64,000 bases of DNA, taken from contig JAUIRK010000889.1 in the NCBI GenBank assembly GCA_030549495.1, positions 1,304,501 through 1,368,500 on the forward strand. Direction: 5' to 3'. The notes below the pieces were generated by a model. It was not told where the DNA came from and did not search any database. It saw nothing but the letters and a program-made list of their open reading frames with translations. Each line of letters starts with the position of its first letter. The first letter of the stretch is position 1. This DNA is from Nectonema munidae. Its lineage: Eukaryota > Nematomorpha > Nectonematoida > Nectonematidae. Below, piece after piece: positions 31,601 to 44,650 of the stretch. The position numbers were made by a program, and so were the translations under genes.

Positions 31601-31757
31601 CCTTTATTCAGAGTAATAGTATGATAGTGAAGAAGAAAACAGATATAAAAGATCCAAAGCTCTAAGCCACGCTTAAATTATCTGGATGCGTGACCTGATC
31701 CAAGAGAAGAATCCCTTTCCATAATTGAACACATGATAGGGATCTTAGGATACGTAA

Positions 31758-31892
31758 TTAACCCTACGACCAATGTTCCTATTTTGTAACATAAGTAATT
31801 TCATCTTCGTCTGCTTTTTTCAATGACTTTGAATATAAATCGTCTGCGTTTTTTTAGATATCGTCTGCTTTGCTTGCTCTTAAATGGGTTAA
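31758..31892 (-). mobile_element. TTAA MITE, subfamily A, reversed copy
   Basis: 135 bp with TTAA at both ends (31758, 31889). Reverse complement of the 18446 copy: TTCATCTTCGTCTGC, AAATCGTCTGCGTTTTTT, ATATCGTCTGCTTTGCTTG. The left end is slightly decayed (CCCTACGACCA). Confidence 0.88.
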
Positions 31893-32223
31893 AACCATGG
31901 TGGTGGGATCAATGCACAAAATATTATATCGCTGTCATCTGCTGGAGCAAATTAGGGTTTTATTGAGGGTCAATAATTGAACTTGGAAAAAAATTTAAGC
32001 ACTTAGCATGAGAAATAGTTAAGTTTGCTCAAGGGAATGATGGAAGAGTTTGTTCCACCTGGGTTTCAGAATAGGAATCGGAGATTTTGATGAAGCAGAA
32101 GTCGGGTACCAGGGTTAGGGTAGTTGATTCGATGATACTTGTCTCCCCAACCCTGACCCATATTACTTGATACGATGTTTTACCTTGTGATAAGTAACTA
32201 TTTTGTAGGAGATAAATGAATAC

Positions 32224-32555
32224 CTAATGCTTGGAGGCAGAGATTGAAGGAGCTTGGTCAATTCCTTGAAGTCGTAAGCAATCACGAAGTTCAGAGAATC
32301 CTGATGCCTCGAGGAGAGGAGCTTGATCTGGGCATTGGACTTGAGGAGCGAGGAGTAGGAGATGGCGGGCGAGTTCGGGGATGGAGAAACGGGGCTGAGC
32401 ACGACCCCAGAATCACTGTCGCTCTCTTCATCGTGGTGGGGCTTGTCAGAGTTCTTTGATAATTGGCAGGAAATGTCTTCTTTCGAAGCAACATCAGATG
32501 AGAGTTGGCCAGACGAATACGACTCAAAAAGCTTGCAAACTTTGTTTATGTCTCT
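32224..32555 (-). CDS. Tudor-gene candidate exon, Ser/Pro-rich
   Basis: The acceptor CATCTTCTGTTTTAG opens in phase 0 and the donor AGCATTAG|GTATTC is phase 2; 110 codons. It begins RDINKVCKLFESYSS, which completes the Tudor-like strand SLYDYDSGSKQ at the end of the exon at 52771 (family pattern V-x-LYD...DIN). An acidic linker HHDEESDSDSG and VLSPVSPSPNSPAISYSS follow, then an ordered segment NFVIAYDFKELTKLLQSLPP. The exon and its 3' neighbour are well supported; the link over 20 kb to the upstream exons is inferred from phase and protein sense. Confidence 0.7.
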
Positions 32556-33119
32556 CTAAAACAGAAGATGACTATGATGAAAATGTTGAACACAGTGATG
32601 ATGATGATGATGATTCGGGCTGGATGGTGTAATGCTAATGTAATTTATGATCTGATTGAGATAATAGGCTAAAGAGTTTCTTATTACACACAGACATAAA
32701 AAGATATATAAGTGTGAATTTGTATACAATAGCCAATTATGGATAGAATACGAATGAAAGTAAACTTTAAGGTGGATGTTGGTAGAAAAAGTTTATAGAA
32801 AGCGCAGACAAACCATATTGAATAACATAAAAGTTAGCAATCAGTTCATGTGATTTAAAAAGGAGATAACATTGATTGAAGGAGCAGCCATCGACAGAAA
32901 TCATTTTTGATCTTTCCTTTGAGTGGCATCTTGGCACAGATGATACTGCGTTTTGTTAATTCTTGAACATTTGCAAAGAAACATGCGTTTAAGCATTAAT
33001 AATAGCGATGAATAATCAAATTTTCACAAGTAATGAATGTTTCACTTACTTGCAAAAGGTATAGTTTTAGCGCTGCTTATCTTTACTTGACAGCTGTCTA
33101 GAGTTTATTATAATCAGGC

Positions 33120-33780
33120 GGACATAAGAAGCAGAATTGGAGAATTAATAGGAAATCCGGTAACAAAACGGGATCAAAAAAGCGACTCCTTCTTACTACA
33201 CAATGATGAGACTGAAATTCTTAGAAAAGATCAGAAGCTTTGAAGTGAGTTTGAAAAGAAAGAAAGTAGTGTTATCCGTATTTAATGACAAAAAAATATC
33301 AGCTATAAAAAATATTTTTGTGAGTAAAGCCAGGAGTACAACAAAAACATCCAAAATTTATCTTCCAGCTGCTACAATACGCAATAAACTTTCAAATTGA
33401 TCATTTTTTATAGCGAAAAATTTCTCTCAACAAGTTTGATCAGACAAATAATAATCAATAAAATAAAAACATGTTACTTTTTAGACGTTTTAAGCATCCT
33501 CTAGGATTCGTCGTTAAAGGATTGTGAAAAAGTTTAAAGAAGATATTTCGTTAAGAATGTGAAGAAATTAGTGATAAAAAAGCTGTGCAAGACAACTGCT
33601 TCATATTCGGAGAAATTAGGTTGTGATTACTGAAGCAACTAAAAAATGGCGGCATGCGAAGTGCATGGAAAAAAGGCAAAACATTGGAAGATACATTTCA
33701 GTGATGAAAGTGCTTTCAACAAAAGAATACACCTTCTCAGAAAAGAAAACTTTTAAATATACCACGCTCTATCATCTAAA
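33120..33780 (+). mobile_element. Tc1/mariner-like relic
   Basis: Very degraded. It has a helix-turn-helix-like Lys-rich stretch (33203-33400) ending ATIRNKLSN, then about 33640-33720 KHWKIHFSDESAFN, resembling the FSDE block with the first catalytic Asp. No ends were found. Confidence 0.35.
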
Positions 33781-33936
33781 TAATGGATATAGATAAATGT
33801 GATTTTTAGGTACGATTTTTTATTACAAATAAAATGTCATTTGTAGGATTATTAGGTCAATTTTTGTTCGCATTAGTCGCGAAACTTCTTTTTTTTTTGC
33901 GAGGTAGGAAAACAACATATATCCAAAACATTCATA

Positions 33937-34075
33937 TTAACCCATTAAGTACCATAGAAATCAGACGATATTTAAAAAAAACGCAGACGATTTATATTCA
34001 AAGTCATTGAAAAAAGCAGACGAAGATGAAATTACTTATGTTCCCAAATGGGAACATTGGGACTTAATGGGTTAA
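33937..34075 (+). mobile_element. TTAA MITE, subfamily A
   Basis: 139 bp between TTAA at 33937 and 34072. The ends CCCATTAAGTACCA / GGGACTTAATGGG are more symmetric than in other copies. Internal GCAGACGATTTATATTC and GCAGACGAAGATGAAATTAC blocks. The CCCAAATGGGAACATTGGG stretch near the right end is also present at 18446 with one change. Confidence 0.9.
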
Positions 34076-34349
34076 TTGCATTTAATTTCATTCTCAAAGT
34101 TAAAAAAATAACAGTGTTTGAAATTTGACAAGTGTATACATTTATTATGGAAAGACTTACAACGTTAAAGCATTCGACTCCAAAATCGATATGAGCAAAG
34201 AGAGAGACTATATCTTCAGAGAGAGAGGAAAAAGCTAAAATAAAATATGAAAAAAGGCGTATCGATTATCCCTAAAGCAAAGATATAAACAATTATTGCA
34301 TATTCCTGAATATAAGTCGATGTCGAGTAGACGACCAGCACAAATTTTG

Positions 34350-34466
34350 TTAACCGCTTATCGACCACTAAAATTAATTACTTTACAAAAATAAAATCGT
34401 CTGGTTTTATTAAAATACAAATCTTCTGCCTTACATTAGATATCGTCTGATTATTCTGGTCGTTAA
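34350..34466 (+). mobile_element. TTAA MITE, subfamily B
   Basis: TTAA at 34350 and 34463. Left end CCGCTTATCGACCA, right end TTATTCTGGTCG. Internal ATCGTCTGGTTTTATTA, ATCTTCTGCC and AGATATCGTCTGATTATTC. Same layout as 5584-5701. Confidence 0.75.
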
Positions 34467-34479
34467 TGGAAATATTTAG

Positions 34480-36180
34480 CAAATTTAGCTGTCAACTGAA
34501 GCATAAAAGAATGCAATGAATAAACTTCAGAAACTTTTCTACTTCAGACAATCTCCTAGAACCGGCGATATTTACTTTTCTATAACATAAAATCTTCCCA
34601 AAAATCTTTTCTAGGTTGAACTAGGGAGAGACAAAAAATGTTTTGAAAGGATGATATTGAACAAGATTTTTGATTAAATAGACTATTATGTTTTAAGGAA
34701 TTGAAATGACAAATAAGTTTTAATTAAATAACAATTATGTCTTTTGCCAAATGGAGAGACAGTGATAATAAACAATTAAAGACTTTCAGGCTATACAGCT
34801 CTCTCTTAAAGTTTCGAAAAAAAAATATTTAAAAAAAACTTTTGAAATAAAAGCTTAAAAGGTACATACTCACAAATCAGTTTTGTTTTATTTGTATTTC
34901 TTCTTTCGAAATTTAAAAACTTACTGTATCATTGTCTTCTTTATTATAAACTCTCAGTAGACAAAAAATTGTATCAGGAAGTTAGAAAGAATTATAAATA
35001 AAACAAAAGTGATTTCTGAGTATGTACTCCCTGAAAAATTCCATAAAACACAATAGTACATTTAAACAAAAATGCTGTGCAATATCTTCCTTTCAACACA
35101 TTTTTTGTGTCCCCTTAGTTCAAAATAGCCCTAAAAAGGTTTGGGCGAGTGATCTATATATTTATCTATCTATAGACGATCATTCCAAAACATGATTTTT
35201 CAAAGTTAGAAGCCTTATTTTTCATCTGATTTACTTGAAATTTTGTGTTAGCTAAAAACATAATCCTCACTTAGCTTGTCAAATTTCAACTTGTTTGGTG
35301 ACTGCTAAGGCATTTTTAGATGTAAAATTTCCAACATTCACATATACATAAGTAGTCTGGCAAGGTTTTTCATTGTATTTTTGTCTCCCCGTTGGCTTGC
35401 CAGCCAACTAACAGCCCCAAAGCAAAATTATTTATAGTTATGCCAAAACAGATGCAACACGCTTATCTTTGTTCATACAGATGCAAACTTTCTTATTACT
35501 TATCTTTAATCGTGCAATTTTAAATTATTATCAGAGCGTGTACAATGAGTCGGTTATGAGTCGAGGTTCAAAGTACTGTTATCTTTAAATGAAAAACCCT
35601 CTACTAATAATAATAATCGAATATAACGAAATTAAAATTTAATACAAAACTCTTTTAAACAGAGATAAATTTATATATAAAAAAATGAATAAAAAGACTT
35701 CGAAATGATACAAATTTTCAATACGATTTTGGCAGATTTGAAATAGATAAATTATTATTTACATTATACTTTGTACACAAGTCAAGAATAGGAGAGTACC
35801 TTAAAACACATAGGCTCACCTACCAAAATCGAAATATGTAAATTTATTCACAAATGACTTTAAAATACTTAGTATTTAGCAATGCTACCTACACGTGCAT
35901 ATCTCATCTGGGAGTAGAGCCGTACTTTGAGGCCCTCAAATCTCCTCGTTCAGGAGATGGGGGTCTGATGATCCAAGGCGCTACTCTGAGACCTTTAAAG
36001 CCTCTGTTAAGGACACGCAAACTTATCTGCATTAATGTACATTAAGTTTATTTGAATATTCAGCATCCAATTTTATCTTTGAAATCTTCTTTATAATAAA
36101 ATATACAGACAATTTTGTATACACCCGAATCTTTATTATTTTAAAAATATTAAAAAAATTTTTGGGGATAAAATTTTTGC
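34480..36180. other. Unassigned AT-rich DNA
   Basis: No supported gene. The 35890-36030 stretch is GC-richer and has short direct AGAG/CTCC motifs but no known match. Confidence 0.4.
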
Positions 36181-36323
36181 AAAGTGTACATCATATTTTG
36201 AAACTTCAGATGGAGTAAAACTCCATAAGGGCAGGGCGTCATGCGAAGGTTTAGAAAACAATCAATCCTTGGAAAAGATAACTTAAAACATTTATAATGT
36301 GTTGATTACCAAAAAATTTACAT

Positions 36324-36715
36324 TCCAGCACTTCATATCAAAGTAGGTTTGATGAAAAACTTTGTAAAAGGTGTGCATCCACCAGGAATGTGTTTTGAAT
36401 TTTTGAACAAAAATTCGAAAGAAGAATATTTCAGGCTAAATTAAATGCTGGAGTATTTAGAGGACCACAAATTCGTATCCTTACAAAAGATAACAAAGTA
36501 TAACGCAGGGAAGTCATTTTTCGAATTTTCTTGGAAATCGCATAGCAGAAAATTATGAAGAACTCAAAGAAAAATGCTCAGTCTTTATGTGATTATGGGA
36601 GGCAGGATGGAAGTAGCTAAAAATTCATTTCTTACACTCCAATCTAAACTTTTTTCCTGAAAATATGGCAACTTTAGTGATGAGCATAGAAATCATTTTA
36701 ATCTCTCCTCAACTT
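36324..36715 (+). pseudogene. Unclassified gene-like element (FHQDI family), copy 2
   Basis: Pieces of the same family as 13390-15420: IPALHIKVGLMKNFVKG (36324), AGVFRGPQIRILTKDN (about 36451), FLGN then AENYEELKEKC (about 36528-36575), LKIHFLHSNLNFFPEN (about 36615) and NFSDEHRNHFN, which corresponds to the YSEEQAERFHQ block of copy 1. Several frameshifts. Two independent relics show that this sequence is dispersed. Confidence 0.6.
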
Positions 36716-36739
36716 CATTCAAGCTAAAAAGTTTAGTTT

Positions 36740-37640
36740 TGTTTTTTTTTTAAATTGAACATTTTCCTCCAACAAACAACTAAAAAATAATCAAAGAATG
36801 GAAATAAACATGTTAAAAGAGAGCTAAATTCGTTAATTTTGCCATAGTGGGTATTACAAAAAAAATGCAACGTGATAGACAATGTTGAATAACAGATCTG
36901 AATTCAGCTTAATCTCATCTCTGCATCAAAAAAAGCTTAATTTTGTTACCTAGGCTAATTTTTCAAAGTAAATTTTTTTGGGGGGAAACACAGAAAAACT
37001 AACTAACGAAATAACATGATGAAACATTAATAAATTTACGACAAAAAATAAAAGAAAATTCTCCATGCGGGAGATTGTCTTTCAGAGAACTCTAAGGTCA
37101 CATTATGAAATTATTATCGGGGCGAATAAATCACCATTCGGCCATCCTCTAATAATATCAGTATATGATTGAGGGAAAGTGGAATAAATTCTATGAATAT
37201 ACCGAAATAAGGCTTAAAGGATGAAAAGAGAGAAGAGCAGTGAGTTAAGAGATTAGGAAGAACGGGAGGATTCATTTTGTCTATCATAACAGAACCTAAA
37301 AAAAAAGAAGAAAGTGAGTAAGCAATGAAGAGAATAGATGCAACGTGTGTAAAAACATATAGCTTTAGATTTATGCTACTCATAATAAATAACGCTGTGC
37401 ATCTACTTTATAGCAAAATTTAAATGTCTTTTATTTTTTCTTTCTTAACTTTAATGTTAGGGTCGTGTATAGAGCCCAATGGCTTTTTAGATAGAAAAAA
37501 ATGGCTTTTTTAGTGAAAATCTTGTCCGTTTTTGTGGGATGAAAGGGGTTAAAAGCGTAGATTTTTAGGTTTTTAAGCGTAGAGCTCATAACACAGAAAC
37601 GCACACTGGAATTCATTCTAAAAAATATATTTATAATGAA
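36740..37640. other. Unassigned DNA
   Basis: The minus-strand ORFs at 37114-37383 and 37431-37616 show no recognisable domain or splice context. Confidence 0.4.
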
Positions 37641-37649
37641 TGACTAAAA

Positions 37650-37880
37650 AAACTTTAACTTGGCTTAAGATCCTTTTGTTCCCGAATCCTAAGGGTAAGA
37701 CATGCCCGACTTCCAAATTTGTGTGACAATTTGGACCGCGGTACATTTTATGACCGGATGCCCTTCCTGACGTCAACCGGATCAAGAAATTCTATTTCGG
37801 GTACATCGGGAAACGAAGCCGAGACATTTGGAATAAAATCCTTGAAGTCTAACCCCCATGCTGGTGTGGCCATTATGTGT
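37650..37880 (-). mobile_element. RTE/SINE-type 3' tail repeat
   Basis: On the minus strand it reads GACGTCAGGAAGGGCATCCG then GTCATAAAA. The GGAAGGGCATCCGG motif is a recurrent conserved piece of invertebrate RTE-type LINE tails and the SINEs that borrow them. GC content is far above the flanks. No coding part. Confidence 0.5.
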
Positions 37881-37889
37881 TAGTTTAAT

Positions 37890-40800
37890 ATATACACTTA
37901 GTTATAAGTTTGTCTACAGATAATATTGAAATTTTGTTGAAAAATATCAACTTTTTGACATGAGAGTAAATTCAACTATCATGAAAATGATATCAAAATA
38001 TGCAGATACCGATTTTGGAAAAAGTTACGAAGTTTGAAGGGATATGGTTCAACGAATTTTTTACATGTTTTTCTTCTATTTCTAATTGAATATACTTATT
38101 TATATGACCTTAACATGAATAACACGTTCATTCTTTTTTGTTTGATTTGTGATATTCAATTTTTGATGAAAATAATTGCTAACTTTTTAGGATTTATGCT
38201 TAAAATAATTTCAAATTCAAATTTTAACAGGCAATGTTAACTACTAAACTTTCTTAGCACATTATTGATGTTAATACTGTCAAAATCATTCTTCAACAGC
38301 GTCAGATTATCTCCAAATCTTACCTACTATTATATCTACAAATCATCTCCTAATCTTACCGCTCATTCAACAATTTAATACACCTAAAAGTGCCTTTAAA
38401 AAGAATATGTGGCTTGCTCATAAATCTTCTTATAAACCCCCTTTATGTACATCAGCAGATGATTTATAGACAAAACTTCGTAGAAGTTTAGAGGAGCATG
38501 CACAAAACATGTAAAAACACAATGCAATCTGTAAAACAAAAATCAAGGCAGTAAATGGTACGATTAATGTATTGTTATTATGCTACTTGGATGAATTACT
38601 TTGGTTCCAGCAAAATATAACAATCGGGGTGTTACGTGATTTAAACCACTCATACTACAATCAAATTAATCACTAAAACTCTAATAGATTCTAATAAAAA
38701 ATGTTCTACCTTTAGAATAATATCTATATTATTTTTTAATTTTATTAACTATAGGTTATTATTATTATTATTATCTATATGCCTTAATAGGCTCGAAAAA
38801 TGGAGAAACACAAACTTAGTATTTTAGAAGGGAACTAATAAAAATTTATTTGTGTGATACCTGAAAATATTGGTTTAACAAAGAGTTTGAAAAATAAAAT
38901 AAGGATAATACTTGAAAGAAAGAATAATTATCAATCTGAAGTGCTAGTAAAAAATATATGCTAGGGAGGATGAAATCTATTATAGGGAACCTAAATATAA
39001 AGAAAATAAATATTTAGATAGATATAATTATCTAAAAAAAATAGTCTGACTTACCTCCTCTATACGATTTTTAGAAGATGGTGGGTTATTTGAGAAAAAA
39101 ATTGTGAGTTTCTGTAGAATTCAGGAATATATTCGATTTTAATATTTTAAAACAAGAATCGAATAATAAATATTTGGAGATTTTACTACATAGAGAGAGA
39201 TGGGAGGAAACTGGGCGACTAAATTTAATGCACCCTAAATAATTGGAGCACAAACAAGTTAATAAAAAAAGATTTAAAAAAAAATAGAAATTTTACAATA
39301 TTCGAAATATGTTAACTTATAATTTATAAAATAATTTTTATAAAAATTTTAAAGGAATCTTAGATAAGAATTTTTTTTGTATATTTGGATTATTAAACTG
39401 AAGAGTCTTTTTATATTATGCTTATTTGGTATATATTGAATAGAATAATATATATATTGACTAGTTTTTCTTAAATAATTTTCTTTAATTTTAACATCTT
39501 TTAAAAATTTAATATTTTAATTAATATCATAGTACAAATGAGAGCAAAAATTTTTTTTGATAACTAATATCTACTCAAGACAAAGTAAAATAATTTTTCG
39601 CCAATAGCCTCAAAAATTAATTTTAGTCAAAATTTATTTCTTATGAAATTTTTCAATGATTTCTATATTCTAATAATTAATAATAACCTTAATTTAAAAA
39701 TAAAATTAGAAGGATATTTTTCAGCATATTTTTGAAAATACTTTGCAAACAATTTGCGATAAACAAGAAATAATTGTTTGAAATTCAATATTGTATGAAA
39801 TTATCATAAGTATATCAAATATGTACGCTATATTATTCTAATTTAATTTAATAATTTATAATCACAGGCAGACACAGAAAATCAAGTGGGATGAAAATTT
39901 TTACTAATAGGGGGCATGAGTAAGGGTCATTTCATGTTTTGAAAACAAATAGTTGTTTTTTTTAATAAAAAAATGTTAAAAATGAAACAATTAATTTTCG
40001 AATTTGAAAAAAATATTTTTAACAAAATGTTATTGACTTTTTAAAGAAAAAAATTTCTATCCTATTAAAATTTTAAAAATATAAATATAAAGGTATTTAA
40101 TATACTGGTTCATCAACCAACCTCAAAAACGTTAAAAAAATTTTGACTTTAATACCCTTATGATTACGCAAACCGCCCCAATAAATGAGGCCAGGATGAC
40201 CATCTTATTATACAAATATATATTTTATTTAAATTTAATGAATATATTTGGTTACAATTTACGAAGTAAAGTGCAATTTTGAAAGATTCTTTTGAATATT
40301 AAAATCTAATTCACGGCCATATTTGGCTATTGATTTTTCCTATAATGATAATCTTGAAAAAGATGATATAGTTCTTCATGTGAATATATGGTATAAATAT
40401 TAAAATATATACACATTGTTTGCTCCACTTTATTATTTTTGTGAACTCTCTCTTTTTATAATAAAATTCTCTCTCTCTCTAATAAATGTAAAATCTGACA
40501 CCAAAAATGATACATGTATTATATAAAATAAAAATTTTATGTAAAATTTGAATCAATATTTTTCTAAAGAGTTTTCAGAATTAAAACGCCCATTATATAT
40601 TTTCAAATATTAAATGCGAAAACTAAGTCTAGAAATTGACTAAGATAGTCAAATTATCATATAAAATTTTTGATTACACTATTAAATATCTTATATTCTA
40701 ACCCTTATTTTAATTAAATACTATTTGAGAAATGAAATCAGCATAATCGATATATTAGGGTGCATCTAATTTATGTAAACTAATTAATTTGATGGTGTAA

Positions 40801-41320
40801 ATACAGACGTAAAAATTATATTTAAACCATGAAGATTTCTTCTTTTATAAGGCTTTTTATGTGTTTAATTGAGATTTCAATGTAATTTAACGCAAAACGT
40901 TTGGTACGGAATAAATGAAGTTATAAAAATAAGAATAAGGCTAAAATATCTATAAAAGGTGGGTTGAATACACATGATTCTTACAGCAGCTAACAAGTTT
41001 AATGAAAGTTTCATTAATTCCAGCTAAGAATATAATATTTCCCAAAAAAATAGACCCGGTTCTTTTAAGCTCAATCTTAGCACGTATGAGAAATACTATC
41101 TATTATTATTGATCAATTCAAAGATAATAATACCGAAGATTCAATGAAACATAAAATATATAAAATACTATTTAAGCGTCTCTTTATCCTTTTCTATTAA
41201 TCTTGCTAACATTGCCAAAAATATTTAAAAACCTTTATAAACAATTTAATGCATAAATAATTTCAAACCAATACATCAATATCAGTTTAGGTTTAGAAAT
41301 AACTACTAAACTGAAGCATA
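37890..41320. other. Long AT-rich stretch without a gene
   Basis: About 3.4 kb that is nearly all A and T, with microsatellite-like ATT runs (38760) and CT runs (40470). No coding or repeat call can be supported. If the Tudor gene spans it, this is intron. Confidence 0.5.
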
Positions 41321-41329
41321 TCATTCGTA

Positions 41330-41600
41330 TTTAGTGGGAACCTGTAGTCGCTCCTTCAGTCCATTTCTCCATCTTTTTCGTTGTCTCCCTCTACTTCTTT
41401 TTCCACTCAATTTCTTTTCTATAGCTTGGCGCAAGATAAGTTCTTGCTTCTTCCTTAAAATATGCACGTACCACCGCTGTTTACAACGTTCTGCTACAGC
41501 GAGTACACTTATCTCAACTCCCGTCTTTCAAGGCATTTTCATTTCAGTTGCCATTAATTTTCTTTCATCTTTTTTCTTCAAGCTCCAAAGAGGACTATTT
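41330..41600 (-). mobile_element. RTE-like LINE 3' end fragment
   Basis: The minus strand reads AVAERCKQRWYVHILRKKQE, then KKLSGKRSRGRQRKRWRNGL. This is the C-terminal LRWxGHVxR...GxRxRGRPxxRW signature of RTE/BovB-type LINEs. It is 5'-truncated; the tail was not identified. Confidence 0.65.
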
Positions 41601-41619
41601 TTCTTTTCTTAATATCTAA

Positions 41620-43030
41620 AAAATATATTTCAAAATGTCAAACTAAATGATACACTCTCAGACATTCAACCTATTAAAACGGTTGCAGATAGGATTTTGG
41701 TTTAGATGTATACCAACGAATAGTATTTTTTTACAGAGGCAGTGGCCTGAGAGCTATATTATCAGTGAACAAGAAAAGAGAAAGAATGTTTGTGATAGAA
41801 GAAGTAAGATTTTAGGGGTATGACCAATTTTTTAAGTTCCATTTGTAATAATATATTAGAAAAATGAAAACATTGAATAGAAAGATAAAGATAGAAGAAG
41901 ATGTAGGCTTCGTTTGCTTAGATTGTCTACCTAACAATTTTCATAAATTCTTTTGTGTGATAGGCATCATGAGATATTAAGATTAAAATACTTAAAAAGA
42001 TCAGTTAATTTTTTTGCTATGGAAAAAACAAAATACTTCACTTTTTTTGAATATGCAGCTTATGAATGATATTTTTTAAGTCTGCATAAAAATCTAAATA
42101 AGAAAAGGAAGAATATAATGCAATAATGTCAAGAATGTTATCGCAACCGTATAGAATTGCGTATAGGTTTCAGCTTCAAATGAAGAATGAAGTAGAATAA
42201 GGACTGAGTTTGATTTAATTAAGTGCTAAGTGGATAAAGCTATGAAGATGGCAAATGCTGGTGGATTTAGAGTAATTAGACATCTGTCAATAGTTATTTT
42301 TTGTTTCAAATTGCTGTAGAGGATATTGCTAGGAGGTGAGAGAGGGAACATGAAAGAGAAGGTTACAATAAAAATTGATTAGCAAGATCAAGTAAAGAGT
42401 AACAATCTACATATTTATGTATTTCCTCGCTTTGTCACTTATGCCCTCAGAAGAGTCTTCAGCATTTCGTCAGCTGCTAATACCTTTGTATAATATTTTT
42501 TAAAATTTTGAGATTTTTGTATTCAAATGATGCTAAATTCTATTGAGTTCACGTGAAGGAGATAAATTGTTCTTTTATAGCGTCTAAGGAGACTAAAGTG
42601 TTCGTAAAATAACAAAAGTTATATTCATTCATATATAAGTGGGCAATATTAGAGTTCGTATGAGTTACGCAACACTTTTTGAGTTTTCCTTTGGGAAAAG
42701 GATCTTTATGTTACGTTTTGGGAAAAGAGACCCAATCTGAGAGGAGATGGTATGATTGAATAGTTTTTATTTGTAAACCCATAATTTTGTCACCTTATGT
42801 AGATTAAAGCATTTGTGTGTAGTATCCCTTTTGTAAAAGTAAGAAACTTAAAGTAATACAAAATTAAATTTACCGTTACCCTGTTGATATTACATTTTAG
42901 TATTAAAAATATAATATTACAACTTTTTTTGGATATTAAAAAGAACCCATTTAATGACTAGATGTAATGTTGTAATAAAATAGATAAGGTAGTATATTCT
43001 ATGTCGAACAAGGATTTGAAATATTCGAGA
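41620..43030. other. Unassigned DNA
   Basis: No gene. A short open stretch at 41738-41800 (+) between TTTTTTACAG and GTAAG could be an exon but has no recognised product. Confidence 0.4.
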
Positions 43031-43033
43031 ATA

Positions 43034-43366
43034 CCCTAGAACCTACGTTTTACGTACGGCACGGGACCGAACGGCGGGCGTAAAACGTAGGATTCGTAAA
43101 ATCCAGGTTGACCTTTAAATTGACATACAACACGAAAATCCTAGCCTGGATCACACATGGTCACCCCGTGTACGACGTGAGGGACTATGGCAGCTAAAGA
43201 AGAGTTATAAAGAACTTTATAAACTTTTTAATACATAAAATCACAAAGAAAAAACGTATTAATAATGCATTTAATGACCAAAAAGGTGACGTCATCGATC
43301 ATTTGGCGTGGACCTAAAACCCAGGGAACGTAAAATCAGGGCACGTAAAACGTAGGTTCTACTGTA
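43034..43366. mobile_element. Tigger/pogo-like MITE, GC-rich
   Basis: The terminal inverted repeats TAGAACCTACGTTTTACGT (43037) and ACGTAAAACGTAGGTTCTA (43343) are followed by CTGTA at the right. CAGTAGAACCT-type ends with a TA target are typical of pogo/Tigger elements. CGTAAAACGTAGG-like motifs repeat inside each end (43079 and 43330). It is non-coding and rich in CpG in an AT-rich setting, suggesting youth. Confidence 0.75.
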
Positions 43367-43540
43367 TATGATTTAACATGATAGCAATAAAAAAAATGTG
43401 ATCAAAAAAATTAACCAAACTTCAAAGGCTAAAGATAATTTGACAGGATTAAATCCCTTTTTTTTAATTAAAATTATATTATTTTGATAAAGTCTGAGCA
43501 ATGAAAAAATTTTCTTTCTAAAATGTTCAATTTTCAAATA

Positions 43541-43742
43541 TAGAGCCTCATGGTTGTTAGGGTGTACCTCTCAGCTTAACAGTTAAAGGTCAGAGGTTCG
43601 ATCCCCAAGGCTCCCAATGCTAAAAAAACAAATTCACAAAAACTGTGATTAATCATCTTAAATTTGTAAAAGCCTCATGCCAGCTTTCGAAATCCTTGCA
43701 TTTTACAAGCTGTGTCAAATAAAACAACAACAACAACAACAA
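43541..43742 (+). mobile_element. tRNA-derived SINE, family 1, copy 2, with target duplication
   Basis: Over 90% identical by eye to 4489-4687, with the B box GAGGTTCGATCCCC, but with an (AAC)n tail instead of (ATCA)n. Flanked by the 13-bp direct repeat CAATTTTCAAATA at 43528-43540 and 43743-43755. Confidence 0.9.
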
Positions 43743-43864
43743 CAATTTTCAAATAAGCAACTAACAACCCTATTTCCTATTTCAGCTCCAAATGTGGGTA
43801 ATCATTTTTTCTGTATAATCTATTCTTTTTGTATTATCAATATTATTAATTATTATAATATTGT

Positions 43865-43975
43865 ATTGTGCTGGATCATGCCAATGTTTCATTGGTTTTT
43901 AAATAGCACATAAAATAATTATGATTATTGATAGATAAAGTCATTAATGACTTTTATAGAATATATTCAAATAAT
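43865..43975 (+). repeat. Direct repeat, copy 1 (partner 47352-47453)
   Basis: Shares ATTGTGCTGGATCATG, TTTTTAAA, CACATAA, GATTATTGATAGAT and TAGAATATATTCAAA in order with the partner. No known family. Confidence 0.6.
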
Positions 43976-44650
43976 TTATAAAAGATGTTAACAAGTTTTA
44001 ATCAACAGGAAAATATATGTATTCAATAAACAAGTATGAAGGGGAAATTGACATAAAGAGAAAAAATAACAAAATTTTATTCATTGCATACAAGAAGTAG
44101 AACACAACAATTTTGATCACAAACAGTTATAAATTAGGGGATAAGGAAATTTGCAAATTGAAATAAGTTGACATTTAGAGTGTTAGACTTTATTAGGTTC
44201 TTATCTACAGCATCTTCAAATAACATGCTTTTCGACGTTTATATATAGTATCTTTTCTAAAATTAATTTGCAATGTTATTTTAGTTTTTTGGTGAAAGGA
44301 ATATCACATTATAATTAATACCTCTTCTTAATTATGTTAGTATTTATTTAAAGTCATTGAAAAGTTGGGATTTTTGTGAAATTGTCCAGATCTTGAAATA
44401 TAGTAAGAGTATTTTATAAGTACTATCTATTTTTTAGTAAGTCTTTCAACTTTTTAAAAGACATGCTGATTTTTAAAGATTTTAGAATTATCACATTAGG
44501 TAGTGTATTCTACAGTGAAATGTATCGGATCTTAACACATTCCTAATTTTGCTTTATTTACTTTTGGCCTTTAGTTTTATCAATAAACGTATTTTCCCCC
44601 AGATTTGAGTATCGCAAGTTATGTCTATTTTCCTCTGGTTTAAGGTTTTT

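Noticed and set aside
37114-37383. Minus-strand 89-codon ORF with hydrophobic stretch
   Set aside because: No domain, no splice sites fitting the Tudor gene, and AT-driven composition.
41738-41800. Plus-strand exon-like stretch between TTTTTTACAG and GTAAG
   Set aside because: Only about 60 bases and no recognised product or neighbour; splice-like signals are frequent by chance in this sequence.
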